From: Domibacillus antri
Lineage (GTDB): Bacteria; Bacillota; Bacilli; Bacillales; Domibacillaceae
Assembly: GCF_001936625.1 (NCBI RefSeq)
Contig: NZ_MSDU01000008.1
Span: 62,001 to 126,000 of the forward strand
Length of the DNA stretch: 64,000 bases
Direction of reading: 5' to 3'
In this document: positions 8,237 to 16,821 of the stretch, in pieces
Position numbering within the stretch: the stretch's first letter is position 1
Layout of the letters: each line of letters opens with the position of its first letter
Position numbers and translations under genes: made by a program
Notes under the pieces: generated by a model
What the model was told of the DNA's origin: nothing
The model's database searches: none
Seen by the model: only the letters and a program-made list of their open reading frames with translations

Positions 8237-8892
8237 CACGCGCCCGCCTTTCGCTTCATCCTCTTTTTCCCTTCCCGGCATAAATCTAAAAGCGGACATT
8301 CAGGGCAGTTTGGCGACTGCGCCTTACAATGGTAGCGGCCGAAAAAAATCATCCGGTGATGCGTCACAGACCATTCATCCATCGGAATTTTCTTCATTAA
8401 CGTTTCTTCCACTTCCGTTACGTTGTCTTTCCAGCGGCAAAAGCCCAGCCGTTTAGACACACGTTCCACATGTGTATCAACGGCGATCGCCGGTACACCG
8501 AACGCAACAGATGCAACGACATTCGCCGTTTTACGGCCGACGCCGGGCAGCTTCACCAGTTCATCCTGCGTCTCGGGTACTTCCCTATTGAAATCTTCAA
8601 TCAGCATACGTGACAATTTTTGAATGTTTTTCGCTTTATTACGGTACAGACCGATGGAGCGAATATCCTGCTCCAGTTCTTCCAAAGGAACAGAAAGATA
8701 ATCTTCCGGAGTTTTGTATTTTTGAAATAGTCCCTTTGTTACTTTGTTTACAAGGGCGTCCGTACATTGGGCAGATAGCGCGACAGCAATGACAAGTTCA
8801 AAAGGGTTGGCATGATTCAGCTCGCAATGCGCATCCGGAAACATATCCGCAAATGTATCAAGGCAATGACGAATTTCTTTTTTAGTCAGCAT
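8236..8892 (-). CDS. nth: Endonuclease III (Nth)
   Basis: A 218-residue base-excision repair glycosylase/AP lyase removing oxidised pyrimidines. The helix-hairpin-helix LPGVGRKTANVV carries the catalytic Lys, and the catalytic Asp lies in AVDTHVERVSKRLG. The iron-sulfur loop is complete, with cysteines spaced C-x6-C-x2-C-x5-C (residues about 187-203). It follows dnaD by 12 bases and overlaps ypoC by one base, so the three form one operon, as in B. subtilis. Confidence 0.96.
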   Translation of the reverse strand: MLTKKEIRHCLDTFADMFPDAHCELNHANPFELVIAVALSAQCTDALVNKVTKGLFQKYKTPEDYLSVPLEELEQDIRSIGLYRNKAKNIQKLSRMLIEDFNREVPETQDELVKLPGVGRKTANVVASVAFGVPAIAVDTHVERVSKRLGFCRWKDNVTEVEETLMKKIPMDEWSVTHHRMIFFGRYHCKAQSPNCPECPLLDLCREGKKRMKRKAGA

Positions 8893-8904
8893 ATCAAACT
8901 CTCC

Positions 8905-9591
8905 TTACTGCTCAAGCCAGTTATAAAAAGGAACGGCATTTTCTGAGCGCTTCACCTGTTCAGCACCTGCCGGCTTACGAAATTTCCGCCCTTGCTCACG
9001 CGCTTGTTCCACCGTTTTAATCCCTTGTTTTTTCCATTCAAATAAAATGCGGTCAATGTAACGAAAATTTAATTTCATTGACAGTACGGCTTCTCTGAGC
9101 GCCGCTTTAATAACAGACGGATCGTGCTGATCCTGATCAATCCAAAGCGCGAGCGTTTCACATTCAATAGCCGAAAGCGGACGTCCGAATTCTGCTTCAA
9201 ACAGGCTGTATAAATCTCTTTCGTCCGTCATCGCCTGCTGAAATGACTGCCCTCGCGCGTCTGATTCAAATAAGAAGGCCATTTTACTCCAGAGCGGCTT
9301 TAATGAGTAAAATTCAAATCCGGTCTGCTCACCCTGTTCGATCGAGATCACTTGCTTTTGAATCATTTTTTTCACGTATGCCGCGCAGTCCGCAGAAGAG
9401 ATAGACATTCGTTCTGACAGGTCTTCAAAACTGGGAAACGATATGCCTTTTTGGGCAAACGAATAAATATGCAATAGCACCATCATCTCTGTTTCATTTA
9501 ACTGCAGCCGTTTATAGTTTTTGAGAAGAACGTTTGGAATACTTGTCATCCCATCTTCCATCCAGTCAATTAACATTTCTTTTTCTTTCAT
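8905..9591 (-). CDS. dnaD: Primosome component DnaD
   Basis: A 228-residue DnaD, which with DnaB and DnaI loads the replicative helicase at oriC and at restart sites. It has the N-terminal winged-helix region with the STIPNVLL-type motif (MTSIPNVLLKNYKRL) and the C-terminal DnaD domain with the family motif FRYIDRILFEWKKQGI. The C-terminus VPFYNWLEQ is also typical. ATG 9591 is preferred because GGTGGAG lies seven bases upstream; an extension to 9627 lacks support. In B. subtilis asnS lies next upstream; here it is absent, and aspB is separated by a terminator. Confidence 0.95.
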   Translation of the reverse strand: MKEKEMLIDWMEDGMTSIPNVLLKNYKRLQLNETEMMVLLHIYSFAQKGISFPSFEDLSERMSISSADCAAYVKKMIQKQVISIEQGEQTGFEFYSLKPLWSKMAFLFESDARGQSFQQAMTDERDLYSLFEAEFGRPLSAIECETLALWIDQDQHDPSVIKAALREAVLSMKLNFRYIDRILFEWKKQGIKTVEQAREQGRKFRKPAGAEQVKRSENAVPFYNWLEQ

Positions 9592-9635
9592 ATAAACACT
9601 CCACCTCAAACACTTTTTCACTGGCAATGGTTCAT

Positions 9636-9641
9636 ATTATA
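9636..9641 (-). promoter_or_regulatory. Probable -10 box for dnaD-nth-ypoC
   Basis: A consensus TATAAT lies 45 bases upstream of dnaD and just downstream of the aspB terminator. The -35 (TTTTCT at 9664-9659) is poor. Confidence 0.45.
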
Positions 9642-9653
9642 CTAGGTGGCGCA

Positions 9654-9688
9654 TAAAAAGAAAAGCCGCCCGTACGGACAGCTTTTCT
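9654..9688 (-). terminator. Terminator of the ypmA-ypmB-aspB transcript
   Basis: AGAAAAGC and GCTTTTCT arms, with a GTCCGTACGGGC inner stem, followed by a T-run on the minus strand just after the aspB stop. Confidence 0.85.
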
Positions 9689-9695
9689 AGTAAAA

Positions 9696-10889
9696 TTACC
9701 CTTTTTTATTCGTACCGACGTAATCTGCAATACGTGCTGTTGCTTTTTCAAGCAATTCAAGCGACGTTGCATATGAAAGGCGGATATTTGCCGGTGAGCC
9801 GAAGCCGCTGCCCGGTACCACCGCGACATTTGCTTCTTCAAGAAGCGCTGTAACAAAGTCATCGACGTTTGCGTGGCCTGTTAACTTCGCCGCTTCTGTC
9901 ACGTTCGGGAACAAATAAAAGGCGCCCTGTGGCTTCAAGCATGTAACACCTGGAATCGAAGTCAGCTTCTCATGAATGATATTCAAACGTTCCTGGAACG
10001 CTTTCTTCATTTCTTCTACCGGTTCCTGAGAGCCTGTATACGCTGCAATCGCCCCGTATTGAGCTGTTGAAGTCGGATTTGATGTCGAATGGCTCGCAAG
10101 GTCTGTCATCGCTTTAATGACTTGTGCATTGCCCGCTGCATAGCCGATGCGCCAGCCTGTCATCGAATGAGACTTTGAAACGCCGTTAATGATGATCGTC
10201 TGTTCTTTTAGTTCCGGAGACAATTCGGCAATTGATACGTGTTTATTGACGCCATACACCAATTTTTCATAAATTTCATCGGAAACGATCCAGATGTTTT
10301 TACGAAGAGCCACTTCGCCTAATGCTTTCAGCTCATCAGCTGTGTAGAGCATACCCGTTGGATTCGAAGGCGAGTTTATGATCACCGCTTTCGTTTTATC
10401 TGTAATCACTTCTTCTAATTGTTCCGGAGTGATTTTAAATTCATTCGATTCTTTTCCTTCCACGTATACGGGTACGCCATCAGCCAGTTTCACCTGCTCT
10501 GGATAACTGACCCAGTATGGAGTTGGGATGATGACTTCATCCCCTTCATTTAAAATAACCTGAAATAGGTTGTACAACGCATGTTTCGCGCCCGTTGTGA
10601 CGATAATCTCGTTCGGTTTATATGTAATGCCCTGATCTTCTTTAAATTTACCGATGATCGCCTCTTTCAGACCTGCGAGACCGCCCGCCGGTGTATATTT
10701 TGTCTGTCCGTCTTTTAACGACTCATATGCCGCTTCAATAATGTGATCCGGTGTGTTAAAGTCCGGCTCGCCGGCGCCCAGACCGATGACATCGATTCCC
10801 TGTGCTTTCATCTCTTTTGCTTTCGCTGTAATTGCGAGTGTAGTTGAAGGGGTCAGTGCTTTGACGCGTTCTGCTAATTGTACGTCCAT
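9696..10889 (-). CDS. aspB: Aspartate aminotransferase AspB
   Basis: A 397-residue PLP-dependent class I aminotransferase interconverting aspartate and oxaloacetate using glutamate/2-oxoglutarate. Visible are the N-terminal GLGAGEPDFNTPDHI motif, SPSNPTGM, the PLP-lysine motif NGVSKSHSMTGWRIGY and the final RLSYATS arginine. ATG 10889 has GGAGAA six bases upstream; an extension to 10934 would overlap ypmB and is rejected. It is the last gene after ypmA and ypmB, the B. subtilis order. Confidence 0.95.
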   Translation of the reverse strand: MDVQLAERVKALTPSTTLAITAKAKEMKAQGIDVIGLGAGEPDFNTPDHIIEAAYESLKDGQTKYTPAGGLAGLKEAIIGKFKEDQGITYKPNEIIVTTGAKHALYNLFQVILNEGDEVIIPTPYWVSYPEQVKLADGVPVYVEGKESNEFKITPEQLEEVITDKTKAVIINSPSNPTGMLYTADELKALGEVALRKNIWIVSDEIYEKLVYGVNKHVSIAELSPELKEQTIIINGVSKSHSMTGWRIGYAAGNAQVIKAMTDLASHSTSNPTSTAQYGAIAAYTGSQEPVEEMKKAFQERLNIIHEKLTSIPGVTCLKPQGAFYLFPNVTEAAKLTGHANVDDFVTALLEEANVAVVPGSGFGSPANIRLSYATSLELLEKATARIADYVGTNKKG

Positions 10890-10906
10890 TTGAATTCTCC
10901 ATTCTG

Positions 10907-11395
10907 TTAAATGTTTTCGACTTTTTTCCACCATTTACCGTCCTCAAACGACAAATAGTAATAATTCAAACGGCCATTTTCGTTTTTAAACGTAAACAGC
11001 CAGACAGGGGTTTCTTTTTCCATACCAAGTGTAAGAGAAAGAATCTCCACATGACCCGCTTCCTCCGTGAAAAGAGCACGCGCTTCCTTTTCCGTTACAC
11101 CTGTATCCAGCGGTTTCACAACCGGTTCAGATTTGCCATCCCGGGCAATCCATACAGCGGTATTGCGGCCGCTTTCGTCTTTCCCTGTCACCGCATAATA
11201 AGCATTTGTCCCATTGTACACATACACCTCTCCCACTTCCGTGAGAGCGGCTTTTTCTTTCGCTTCCTGCACAGCGGTCGCTTTTGCTTTTTCATACGGT
11301 TTTTGTGCATTATTATACATGATTCCGACAATTATCGCAATAACAACAACGGGAATTCCGATTATTAAAAGCCACTTTTTAAAATTCGTTCGCAT
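10907..11395 (-). CDS. ypmB: YpmB, membrane-anchored PepSY-like protein
   Basis: A protein of about 162 residues with an N-terminal membrane anchor (about 7-28, IIGIPVVVIAIIVGIMY) and an extracellular domain. The outside part carries two PepSY-like/DUF5590 halves, including GVTEKEARALF and the terminal YYYLSFEDGKWWKK. ATG 11395 is placed after AGAAGTG; GTG 11404 is an alternative. It lies between ypmA and aspB, as in B. subtilis. The function is unknown; PepSY-type domains often modulate proteases, but that is inference only. Confidence 0.8.
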   Translation of the reverse strand: MRTNFKKWLLIIGIPVVVIAIIVGIMYNNAQKPYEKAKATAVQEAKEKAALTEVGEVYVYNGTNAYYAVTGKDESGRNTAVWIARDGKSEPVVKPLDTGVTEKEARALFTEEAGHVEILSLTLGMEKETPVWLFTFKNENGRLNYYYLSFEDGKWWKKVENI

Positions 11396-11407
11396 ATTCA
11401 TCACTTC

Positions 11408-11578
11408 TTATGTTCTATAAATGGTAAAAACGGCTTTTGAGTCATCTTCCGGATCAAGCGCCAGACCAAACATTAAATTTTCACGCTTCAGCGTCCGGTT
11501 TAACGCATCGACCAGTTTATATAAGTCGCCGCTATGTTCCACCGTTACTGTCGATAACACCTCGATTTTCGACTCCAT
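11408..11578 (-). CDS. ypmA: YpmA small conserved protein (DUF4264)
   Basis: A 56-residue protein (MESKIEVLSTVTVEHSGDL) with the length and position of B. subtilis YpmA. The start ATG 11578 has GGAGGG upstream. The sequence reads as a single alpha/beta unit ending KAVFTIYRT. It is cytosolic and uncharacterised. It begins the transcript running into ypmB and aspB. Confidence 0.8.
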   Translation of the reverse strand: MESKIEVLSTVTVEHSGDLYKLVDALNRTLKRENLMFGLALDPEDDSKAVFTIYRT

Positions 11579-11628
11579 ACATATCCCTCCTGTTGGCATT
11601 ATAGCAGGAATGGGCGCCTGTTTTACAA

Positions 11629-14433
11629 CTATTTTTCATCCGGCAGCCATTTTTCAATAAGCTCTATTGTCCCTGAAATATCTTCTTCGACAGCCGGCAC
11701 ATCGGAAATGGACTGTAAAAAGGATTTTCCATAACGGCTCGTCACGACGCGCCTGTCAAAGACGACTGCAATTCCACGGTCTGACTGCGTACGAATAAGC
11801 CGGCCGAACCCTTGCCGGAAGCGGATGATGGCCTGCGGAAGTGAATATGCCGTAAATGGATTTTTTCCTTCTTCTTGCAGCTGCCGGCTTTTTGCGGCTA
11901 CAAAAGGATCATCCGGCGGCGCAAATGGCAGACGGACAATGAAAAGAATGGACAAATCTTCGCCCGGGATGTCAATCCCTTCCCAGAATGCACCTGTACC
12001 GAGCAAAATAGCTTTTTCATACTGGCGGAAATTTTTTGTCAAGCGCCTCACGCTCCCGTTCGTTATACCCTGCGCGATCAACGCATAGTCCTGAAGCAAT
12101 TCCGTTTCACGTATATAATCATGCGTTTTTTTCAAAATATCAAATGAGGTAAATAAGACGAGCATGCGCCCGCCAGCGGATTCGGCCGCCGCAATAATGT
12201 AATCCGCCACCGCTTCGGCATAAGCCGAACTGTCTGCTTCTTTCACTTCCGGCACATCATTCGGAATGACGACACGGCAATTATCCGGATAATTAAACGG
12301 CGATTTAATCACATATTTGTGGTAGGAAAACGATGTCAGTCCGATTTCATTCACGAAAAATTGAAATGAATTTTCAACCATCAATGTCGCAGATGTAAAG
12401 ATGACATGATGCCGCTCAAGCAAATATTCGTTTATGAGCGCACCGGCATGGACAGGCTGCATACGGATTGTCAACGTATTTATCAACGACCGTACATCCC
12501 CCTCCATCCAAACCACATCGCCGTCATCCGGCCTGAATATTAGCTCAAACAGACGTTCATTCCACTGCCGGAATCGTTCCAATAACGACAAGGCATCCTC
12601 TACAAACAACTCATCGCGTGCCCGGAGCTGCTCTCTTATTTGTTCAAACGGAGTCATTTTCTTCGATACCGCTTCAATCAATAAAGACAGCTCTTTATAA
12701 ATGCGCTCTGCTCCCCACTCCAGCTGCTGCCATGCAGCCGTCTGACGTTTGCCGTCATCCAGCGCAAGCTGCCTTTTTGATTGCGATGTCCGCTTCGTAT
12801 TTTCTTCAAAGAATGCCGAAAGCGATGTAAACCATTCCTCAGCTTCCGTTAAAACAGAGGCCATTCGCCGGGTCAACTCATGAGAAGACTGGAAGGGCAA
12901 ATGCTTTTTTTCAATTCGCTCCAGATGATACAGAAGCTTTTTTTCATCAGCAGAACCCATTTTCCCCAGCATAAATTTGACCTGTGACAGCGATAGTTCT
13001 TTCCCAAGCCGCTCTCTCGCCGCTTTTTCAAATTGATGGGCTTCATCGATAATGATATGACATTTGTCCGGAAGCAGCGGCCGATCCGTTTTCATATCCG
13101 CAATTAAAAACGAATGATTGGTGATAATAATGTCCGCATTGGCGGCCACCTCTTTTGCATATAGAAAAAAATCGTGTGCGCGCCACGCCTGTTTTGCTTT
13201 CGGCATAAAATCTTCCGCCTGGCCTATTTCTTCCCATAATAGCAGCCCGCCAGAAGACAAATTCAGCTCGTCACCGTCTCCTGTCGTCGTTTCAAGAAGC
13301 CAGATAAGAATTTGCATTTTCGCGATCGTCCGGTCATAATTGGTCTCTTTTTCCCTGAGCACCCTCACAAATCGTGATAAATCGAGATAATACCGCTTTC
13401 CTTTCAATACAGCGGCTTTTACATCAAATGGAACTATTGTCCTCGCTCTTTTGAGCTCTCGTTCCAGAAGCTGATGCTGCAGCAGCACCGTATACGTTGA
13501 AATGACAACTGGTTCGCCTGTTTGCCGGCTTTTATAAATAGCGGGCAATAGGTAGGCAAGCGATTTTCCGGTTCCGGTTCCCGCTTCAATGACCGTGTGA
13601 ACACCACTTTCAAGCGAGTGCTGAACCGCATTCATCATTTCCATTTGTCCAATACGCCGTTCCATGCCAGGTACACCGGATAATAACGCCCACTTGGCTT
13701 CCTCTTTGTCCGGAAACGAGATCGATTCATCCGGATGCCGTTTTAACGGCCTGTCTTTTTTTCGAAGAGCAAGCCCCCGGTAGACAGTCCATTCCGCCGG
13801 CAGTGTTTCAATGCGCATCTTTTTTTGAGCAGCTACACGCGCGAGCAGCACATGAATATCGCTTTTCAGCCCGATCGAAAGCTTCGCAAGCTGTTCGATT
13901 GTTACAAGAGGCAGCTGTTCCAGACGCTCCATCAGCCGAAGGAACAGCTGCGCCGTCGCAAAGGCATCACTGTCCGCACGATGCGGCTGCCCGTGATGCA
14001 GATCAAATTGACCGGACAAATCAGCCAGCTTATAACTGTCAGCAGACGGGAGTACGATTTTCGCAAGTTCCACGGTGTCAATGACCAGCCCGTCAAATGC
14101 CGGATATCCTGCTTCTGTGAATTCTCCGTTTAAGAACGTCACATCAAATGCCGCATTGTGCGCGACAAAGACCGCATCTCGCATCCATTCGCTGAACTGA
14201 TCTGCTTCCGCTGCAAAAGAAGGAGCATCCTGTACCAATTCGTCATCAATGCCGGTCAGCTCCTGAATAAAAGGCGGAATAGAAACATTTGGATTTAAAT
14301 ACGTATCGTATTGTTTTATTATCCTTCCTTCTTCAATTAACACAAACGCCGCCTGCATAATACGGCCGCCGCTTGCATGGGAATGGCCGGTCGTTTCAAA
14401 GTCGGCTACCACAAATCGCAAATCATTGTTCAC
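11629..14433 (-). CDS. dinG: DinG family 3'-5' exonuclease/helicase-like protein
   Basis: About 934 residues. The N-terminal DEDDh exonuclease domain (1-185) has VADFETTGH, the HNAAFD motif and HRADSDA. The C-terminal DinG-like domain has Walker A EAGTGTGKS, the IIIDEAH box, SATL, and motif VI (IRFRQGFGRLIR). The four-cysteine iron-sulfur cluster of E. coli DinG is absent, as is usual for the Firmicutes exonuclease-fused form, which in Staphylococcus is a nuclease rather than a helicase. GTG 14433 is preferred, with AAAAGGTG upstream; GTG 14442 is too close to that site. It lies downstream of panBCD but beyond their terminator. Confidence 0.92.
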   Translation of the reverse strand: MNNDLRFVVADFETTGHSHASGGRIMQAAFVLIEEGRIIKQYDTYLNPNVSIPPFIQELTGIDDELVQDAPSFAAEADQFSEWMRDAVFVAHNAAFDVTFLNGEFTEAGYPAFDGLVIDTVELAKIVLPSADSYKLADLSGQFDLHHGQPHRADSDAFATAQLFLRLMERLEQLPLVTIEQLAKLSIGLKSDIHVLLARVAAQKKMRIETLPAEWTVYRGLALRKKDRPLKRHPDESISFPDKEEAKWALLSGVPGMERRIGQMEMMNAVQHSLESGVHTVIEAGTGTGKSLAYLLPAIYKSRQTGEPVVISTYTVLLQHQLLERELKRARTIVPFDVKAAVLKGKRYYLDLSRFVRVLREKETNYDRTIAKMQILIWLLETTTGDGDELNLSSGGLLLWEEIGQAEDFMPKAKQAWRAHDFFLYAKEVAANADIIITNHSFLIADMKTDRPLLPDKCHIIIDEAHQFEKAARERLGKELSLSQVKFMLGKMGSADEKKLLYHLERIEKKHLPFQSSHELTRRMASVLTEAEEWFTSLSAFFEENTKRTSQSKRQLALDDGKRQTAAWQQLEWGAERIYKELSLLIEAVSKKMTPFEQIREQLRARDELFVEDALSLLERFRQWNERLFELIFRPDDGDVVWMEGDVRSLINTLTIRMQPVHAGALINEYLLERHHVIFTSATLMVENSFQFFVNEIGLTSFSYHKYVIKSPFNYPDNCRVVIPNDVPEVKEADSSAYAEAVADYIIAAAESAGGRMLVLFTSFDILKKTHDYIRETELLQDYALIAQGITNGSVRRLTKNFRQYEKAILLGTGAFWEGIDIPGEDLSILFIVRLPFAPPDDPFVAAKSRQLQEEGKNPFTAYSLPQAIIRFRQGFGRLIRTQSDRGIAVVFDRRVVTSRYGKSFLQSISDVPAVEEDISGTIELIEKWLPDEK

Positions 14434-14473
14434 GGCAAACACACCTTTTAATAAATTCCTTCTCAGTTTACCA

Positions 14474-14504
14474 TAAAAAAGACCGCTGCACGCACAGCGG
14501 TCTC
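14474..14504 (-). terminator. Terminator of panBCD
   Basis: GAGACCGCTGTGCGTGCAGCGGTCTTTTTT-type hairpin: arms GACCGCTG and CAGCGGTC with a T-run, starting a few bases after the panD stop. Confidence 0.9.
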
Positions 14505-14508
14505 ATCA

Positions 14509-14892
14509 TTACATAATCGTTGCGGCCGGCTCCTGATGAAGCATGTCCGCAATTTTATTTTGTTTATCCATAATGAGCACTTTCGGTTTATGGTCTTTTA
14601 CTTTTTCTTCAGCCACCATTACGTACGAAATAATAATGACCGTATCACCTGGCTGCACAAGGCGGGCGGCTGCTCCATTTAAGCAGATGACGCCGCTGCC
14701 GCGCTCCCCTGGAATGATATATGTTTCAAGACGGGCACCGTTATTATTGTTCACAATCTGCACTTTTTCGTTCGCCATCATGCCGGCTGCATCGAGCAAA
14801 TCCTCATCAATCGTAATGCTGCCGACGTAGTTTAAATTCGCTTCTGTCACCGTCGCACGGTGAATTTTCCCGTTCATCATTGTACGAAACAT
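14509..14892 (-). CDS. panD: Aspartate 1-decarboxylase PanD
   Basis: A 127-residue pyruvoyl enzyme making beta-alanine from aspartate for pantothenate. The self-cleavage site Gly-Ser is in [12 protein letters not shown] (residues 24-25 region), where the Ser becomes the pyruvoyl group. NGAAARL and the conserved Tyr in IIISYV are also present. The start abuts the panC stop, and the three pan genes are tightly coupled. The length is normal. Confidence 0.96.
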   Translation of the reverse strand: MFRTMMNGKIHRATVTEANLNYVGSITIDEDLLDAAGMMANEKVQIVNNNNGARLETYIIPGERGSGVICLNGAAARLVQPGDTVIIISYVMVAEEKVKDHKPKVLIMDKQNKIADMLHQEPAATIM

Positions 14893-15749
14893 TATGCTCT
14901 TCCTTTCACTGTTAAAATAACGTTATCAATTAACCGAGCATTTTTGTATTGCACAGCAGCTGCTGCAATGATGGTACCAGATGCTTCATTGATCGGTTCC
15001 AGCTCTGGATAGGACAGAATATCCACGTACTCCACTTCCGCACCAGAATGGGCCTGTAAATCATCAGCCGCCCGTTTCTTTAATTTCTCAACATTCGTTT
15101 CACCAGCGTCAACAGCTTCTTTTATCCGTGTCAAAGCTTTATAAATCGCCGGTGCTTTTTCCCGTTCTTCCGGCAGTAAATACACATTGCGTGAGCTTTT
15201 GGCGAGTCCGTCGTCTTCCCGAACCGTATCAACCCCGACAATTTTGACCGGAACGTTGAGCGAATCGACCAGACCGTGAATCACGGCCAGCTGCTGCGCA
15301 TCTTTTTTTCCGAAATAGGCTTTGTCCGGTTCTGTCATATGAAACAGCTTCATGACAACCGTTGCCACACCGTCAAAATGCCCTTCCCGCTTTAAACCGC
15401 ACAGTGCGTCCGTCCGCTTATTCACCGTTAACGTAACGGCGGGCTCATCCGGATACATTTCATCAACCGATGGCATAAATAAATAATCGACGCCGGCACT
15501 CTCAGCAAGTTCCGCATCTCGTTTTGGATCGCGCGGATATCGTTCAAAATCTTCATTCGGACCGAATTGAAGCGGGTTGACGAAGATGGACATGATCACC
15601 GTATCGTTTTCTGCCCGTGCCTGTTTGGCAAGCGTTAAATGTCCTTCATGCAAAAAACCCATCGTTGGCACAAAACCGATGGTATGCCCGCTCTTTTTTT
15701 GATCACGGACGATTTCTTTTAACTGTGTAATAGAATGAATCATCTTCAT
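14892..15749 (-). CDS. panC: Pantothenate synthetase PanC
   Basis: A 285-residue ATP-dependent ligase joining pantoate and beta-alanine. It has the HIGH-type [14 protein letters not shown], the [17 protein letters not shown] substrate motif, [10 protein letters not shown], and the KMSKS-like LAKSSRN. ATG 15749 overlaps the panB stop by four bases, indicating coupled translation. Length and motifs are typical. Confidence 0.96.
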   Translation of the reverse strand: MKMIHSITQLKEIVRDQKKSGHTIGFVPTMGFLHEGHLTLAKQARAENDTVIMSIFVNPLQFGPNEDFERYPRDPKRDAELAESAGVDYLFMPSVDEMYPDEPAVTLTVNKRTDALCGLKREGHFDGVATVVMKLFHMTEPDKAYFGKKDAQQLAVIHGLVDSLNVPVKIVGVDTVREDDGLAKSSRNVYLLPEEREKAPAIYKALTRIKEAVDAGETNVEKLKKRAADDLQAHSGAEVEYVDILSYPELEPINEASGTIIAAAAVQYKNARLIDNVILTVKGRA

Positions 15750-16585
15750 GAACGGACACCTCCATATAAACGGTCCAGTTCTTCTTCGTTCATTGTAAAT
15801 GTATGTTCGACGGCTGGAAAAACGCCCTTTTTCACTTCATTTACATATGATTGTACAGCCGGTATACCTTCCTCGTCAAAATCCGCGTAGCTTTTCACAA
15901 ATTTCGCAGTCCGGCCGACACCATAGCGCATGATATCATGGTAAACAAGCACCTGTCCGTCTGTCCCTGCGCCGGCACCAATACCAATGACCGGAATGGC
16001 GAGCGCTTTCGTAATCGAGAGCGCCACTTGATGAGGCACACATTCAAGTACGATCATAAATGCGCCCGCCTGTTCCATCGCTTTTGCGTCATCAAGCAGC
16101 TTTTGGGCTGCTTCCGCTGTTTTTCCCTGCACTTTATAGCCGCCCATGACACCGACAGACTGGGGTGTTAAGCCAAGGTGTGCGCAAACCGGCACACCGG
16201 CCGCTGTTAATTCCTGAACGCGCTGGACGATATCGCCGGCGCCTTCCACTTTTACCGCATCGGCTCCGGCTTCCTGCATTAACGCCTGCGCTGCTTTCAT
16301 CGTTTCTTCTCTGTTCACATGGTAGGTCATAAAGGGCATGTCCGTAATGATAAACGTATCAGGCGCACCTCTTTTTACTGCTTTCGTATGATGCACCATG
16401 TCTGAAAGCGTTACCGAAACAGTGGATTCATACCCGAGAACCGTCATACCAAGTGAATCTCCTACAAGAATAACATCTGCTCCAGCTGATTGTACCTGTT
16501 TGGCCGAAGGAAAATCATAAGCTGTGATCATGGCAATTTTTTCGCTTTTTCCCTTCATCTTTAAAAAATCCGCTGTACGTTTCAT
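15746..16585 (-). CDS. panB: Ketopantoate hydroxymethyltransferase PanB
   Basis: A 279-residue enzyme adding a hydroxymethyl group from methylene-tetrahydrofolate to 2-oxoisovalerate, the first step of pantothenate synthesis. The metal and substrate motifs are [14 protein letters not shown], the DMPFMTYH segment, [15 protein letters not shown] and [14 protein letters not shown]. The start has AAAAGGAGGATG upstream. The leader ahead of it carries its own promoter, structure and a terminator, so expression is probably controlled by premature termination. Confidence 0.97.
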   Translation of the reverse strand: MKRTADFLKMKGKSEKIAMITAYDFPSAKQVQSAGADVILVGDSLGMTVLGYESTVSVTLSDMVHHTKAVKRGAPDTFIITDMPFMTYHVNREETMKAAQALMQEAGADAVKVEGAGDIVQRVQELTAAGVPVCAHLGLTPQSVGVMGGYKVQGKTAEAAQKLLDDAKAMEQAGAFMIVLECVPHQVALSITKALAIPVIGIGAGAGTDGQVLVYHDIMRYGVGRTAKFVKSYADFDEEGIPAVQSYVNEVKKGVFPAVEHTFTMNEEELDRLYGGVRS

Positions 16586-16619
16586 TTTATCATCCTCCTT
16601 TTAAATCAGAGGAGACGAA

Positions 16620-16779
16620 ACAACATAAAAGGGTCCTCCAAAGGCAGAAGGACCCGTCAAATACGGCTGGATGTTTCGACCCTCTGTCCCTGTCCGCATG
16701 GATCAAGGCAGCTTTCGTCATATTTTGTTTCGTTTTTTATCCGTCGTACCGGTGCAGCTCTTCTGATACCGCCCGATTC
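16620..16779 (-). ncRNA. Structured panB leader RNA, likely pan motif
   Basis: About 160 bases of transcribed leader. One hairpin (16771-16750, CGGTATCAG/CTGCACCG arms) is followed by a long-range stem joining TACGACGGAT (16748-16739) to ATCCAGCCGTA (16672-16662), with an unpaired A. A terminator hairpin follows. The pan RNA motif (Rfam) is a bulged-A hairpin found only upstream of pantothenate genes in Firmicutes and others. Position and shape fit; I have not matched the consensus base by base. Confidence 0.5.
16627..16655 (-). terminator. Intrinsic terminator in the panB leader
   Basis: GGGTCCTTC, a short loop, GGAGGACCC and TTTT, about 45 bases before the panB start. A terminator ahead of a gene implies attenuation. 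Confidence 0.75.
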
Positions 16780-16785
16780 AAGATC

Positions 16786-16814
16786 ATTATAACAGCGTGT
16801 TTCTTTTTTGACTA
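16786..16814 (-). promoter_or_regulatory. Predicted sigma-A promoter of panB
   Basis: TAGTCA (16814-16809) and a consensus TATAAT (16791-16786), 17 bases apart, just downstream of the birA stop. Confidence 0.6.
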
Positions 16815-16821
16815 TGAAAAA

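Noticed and set aside
13803-14133. Two overlapping plus-strand open frames inside dinG
   Set aside because: No ribosome site or family signature; they are antisense to the exonuclease domain of dinG.
16586-16821. T-box or other tRNA-sensing leader upstream of panB
   Set aside because: No T-box sequence pairing to a tRNA acceptor end is visible; the gene content fits the pan motif better.
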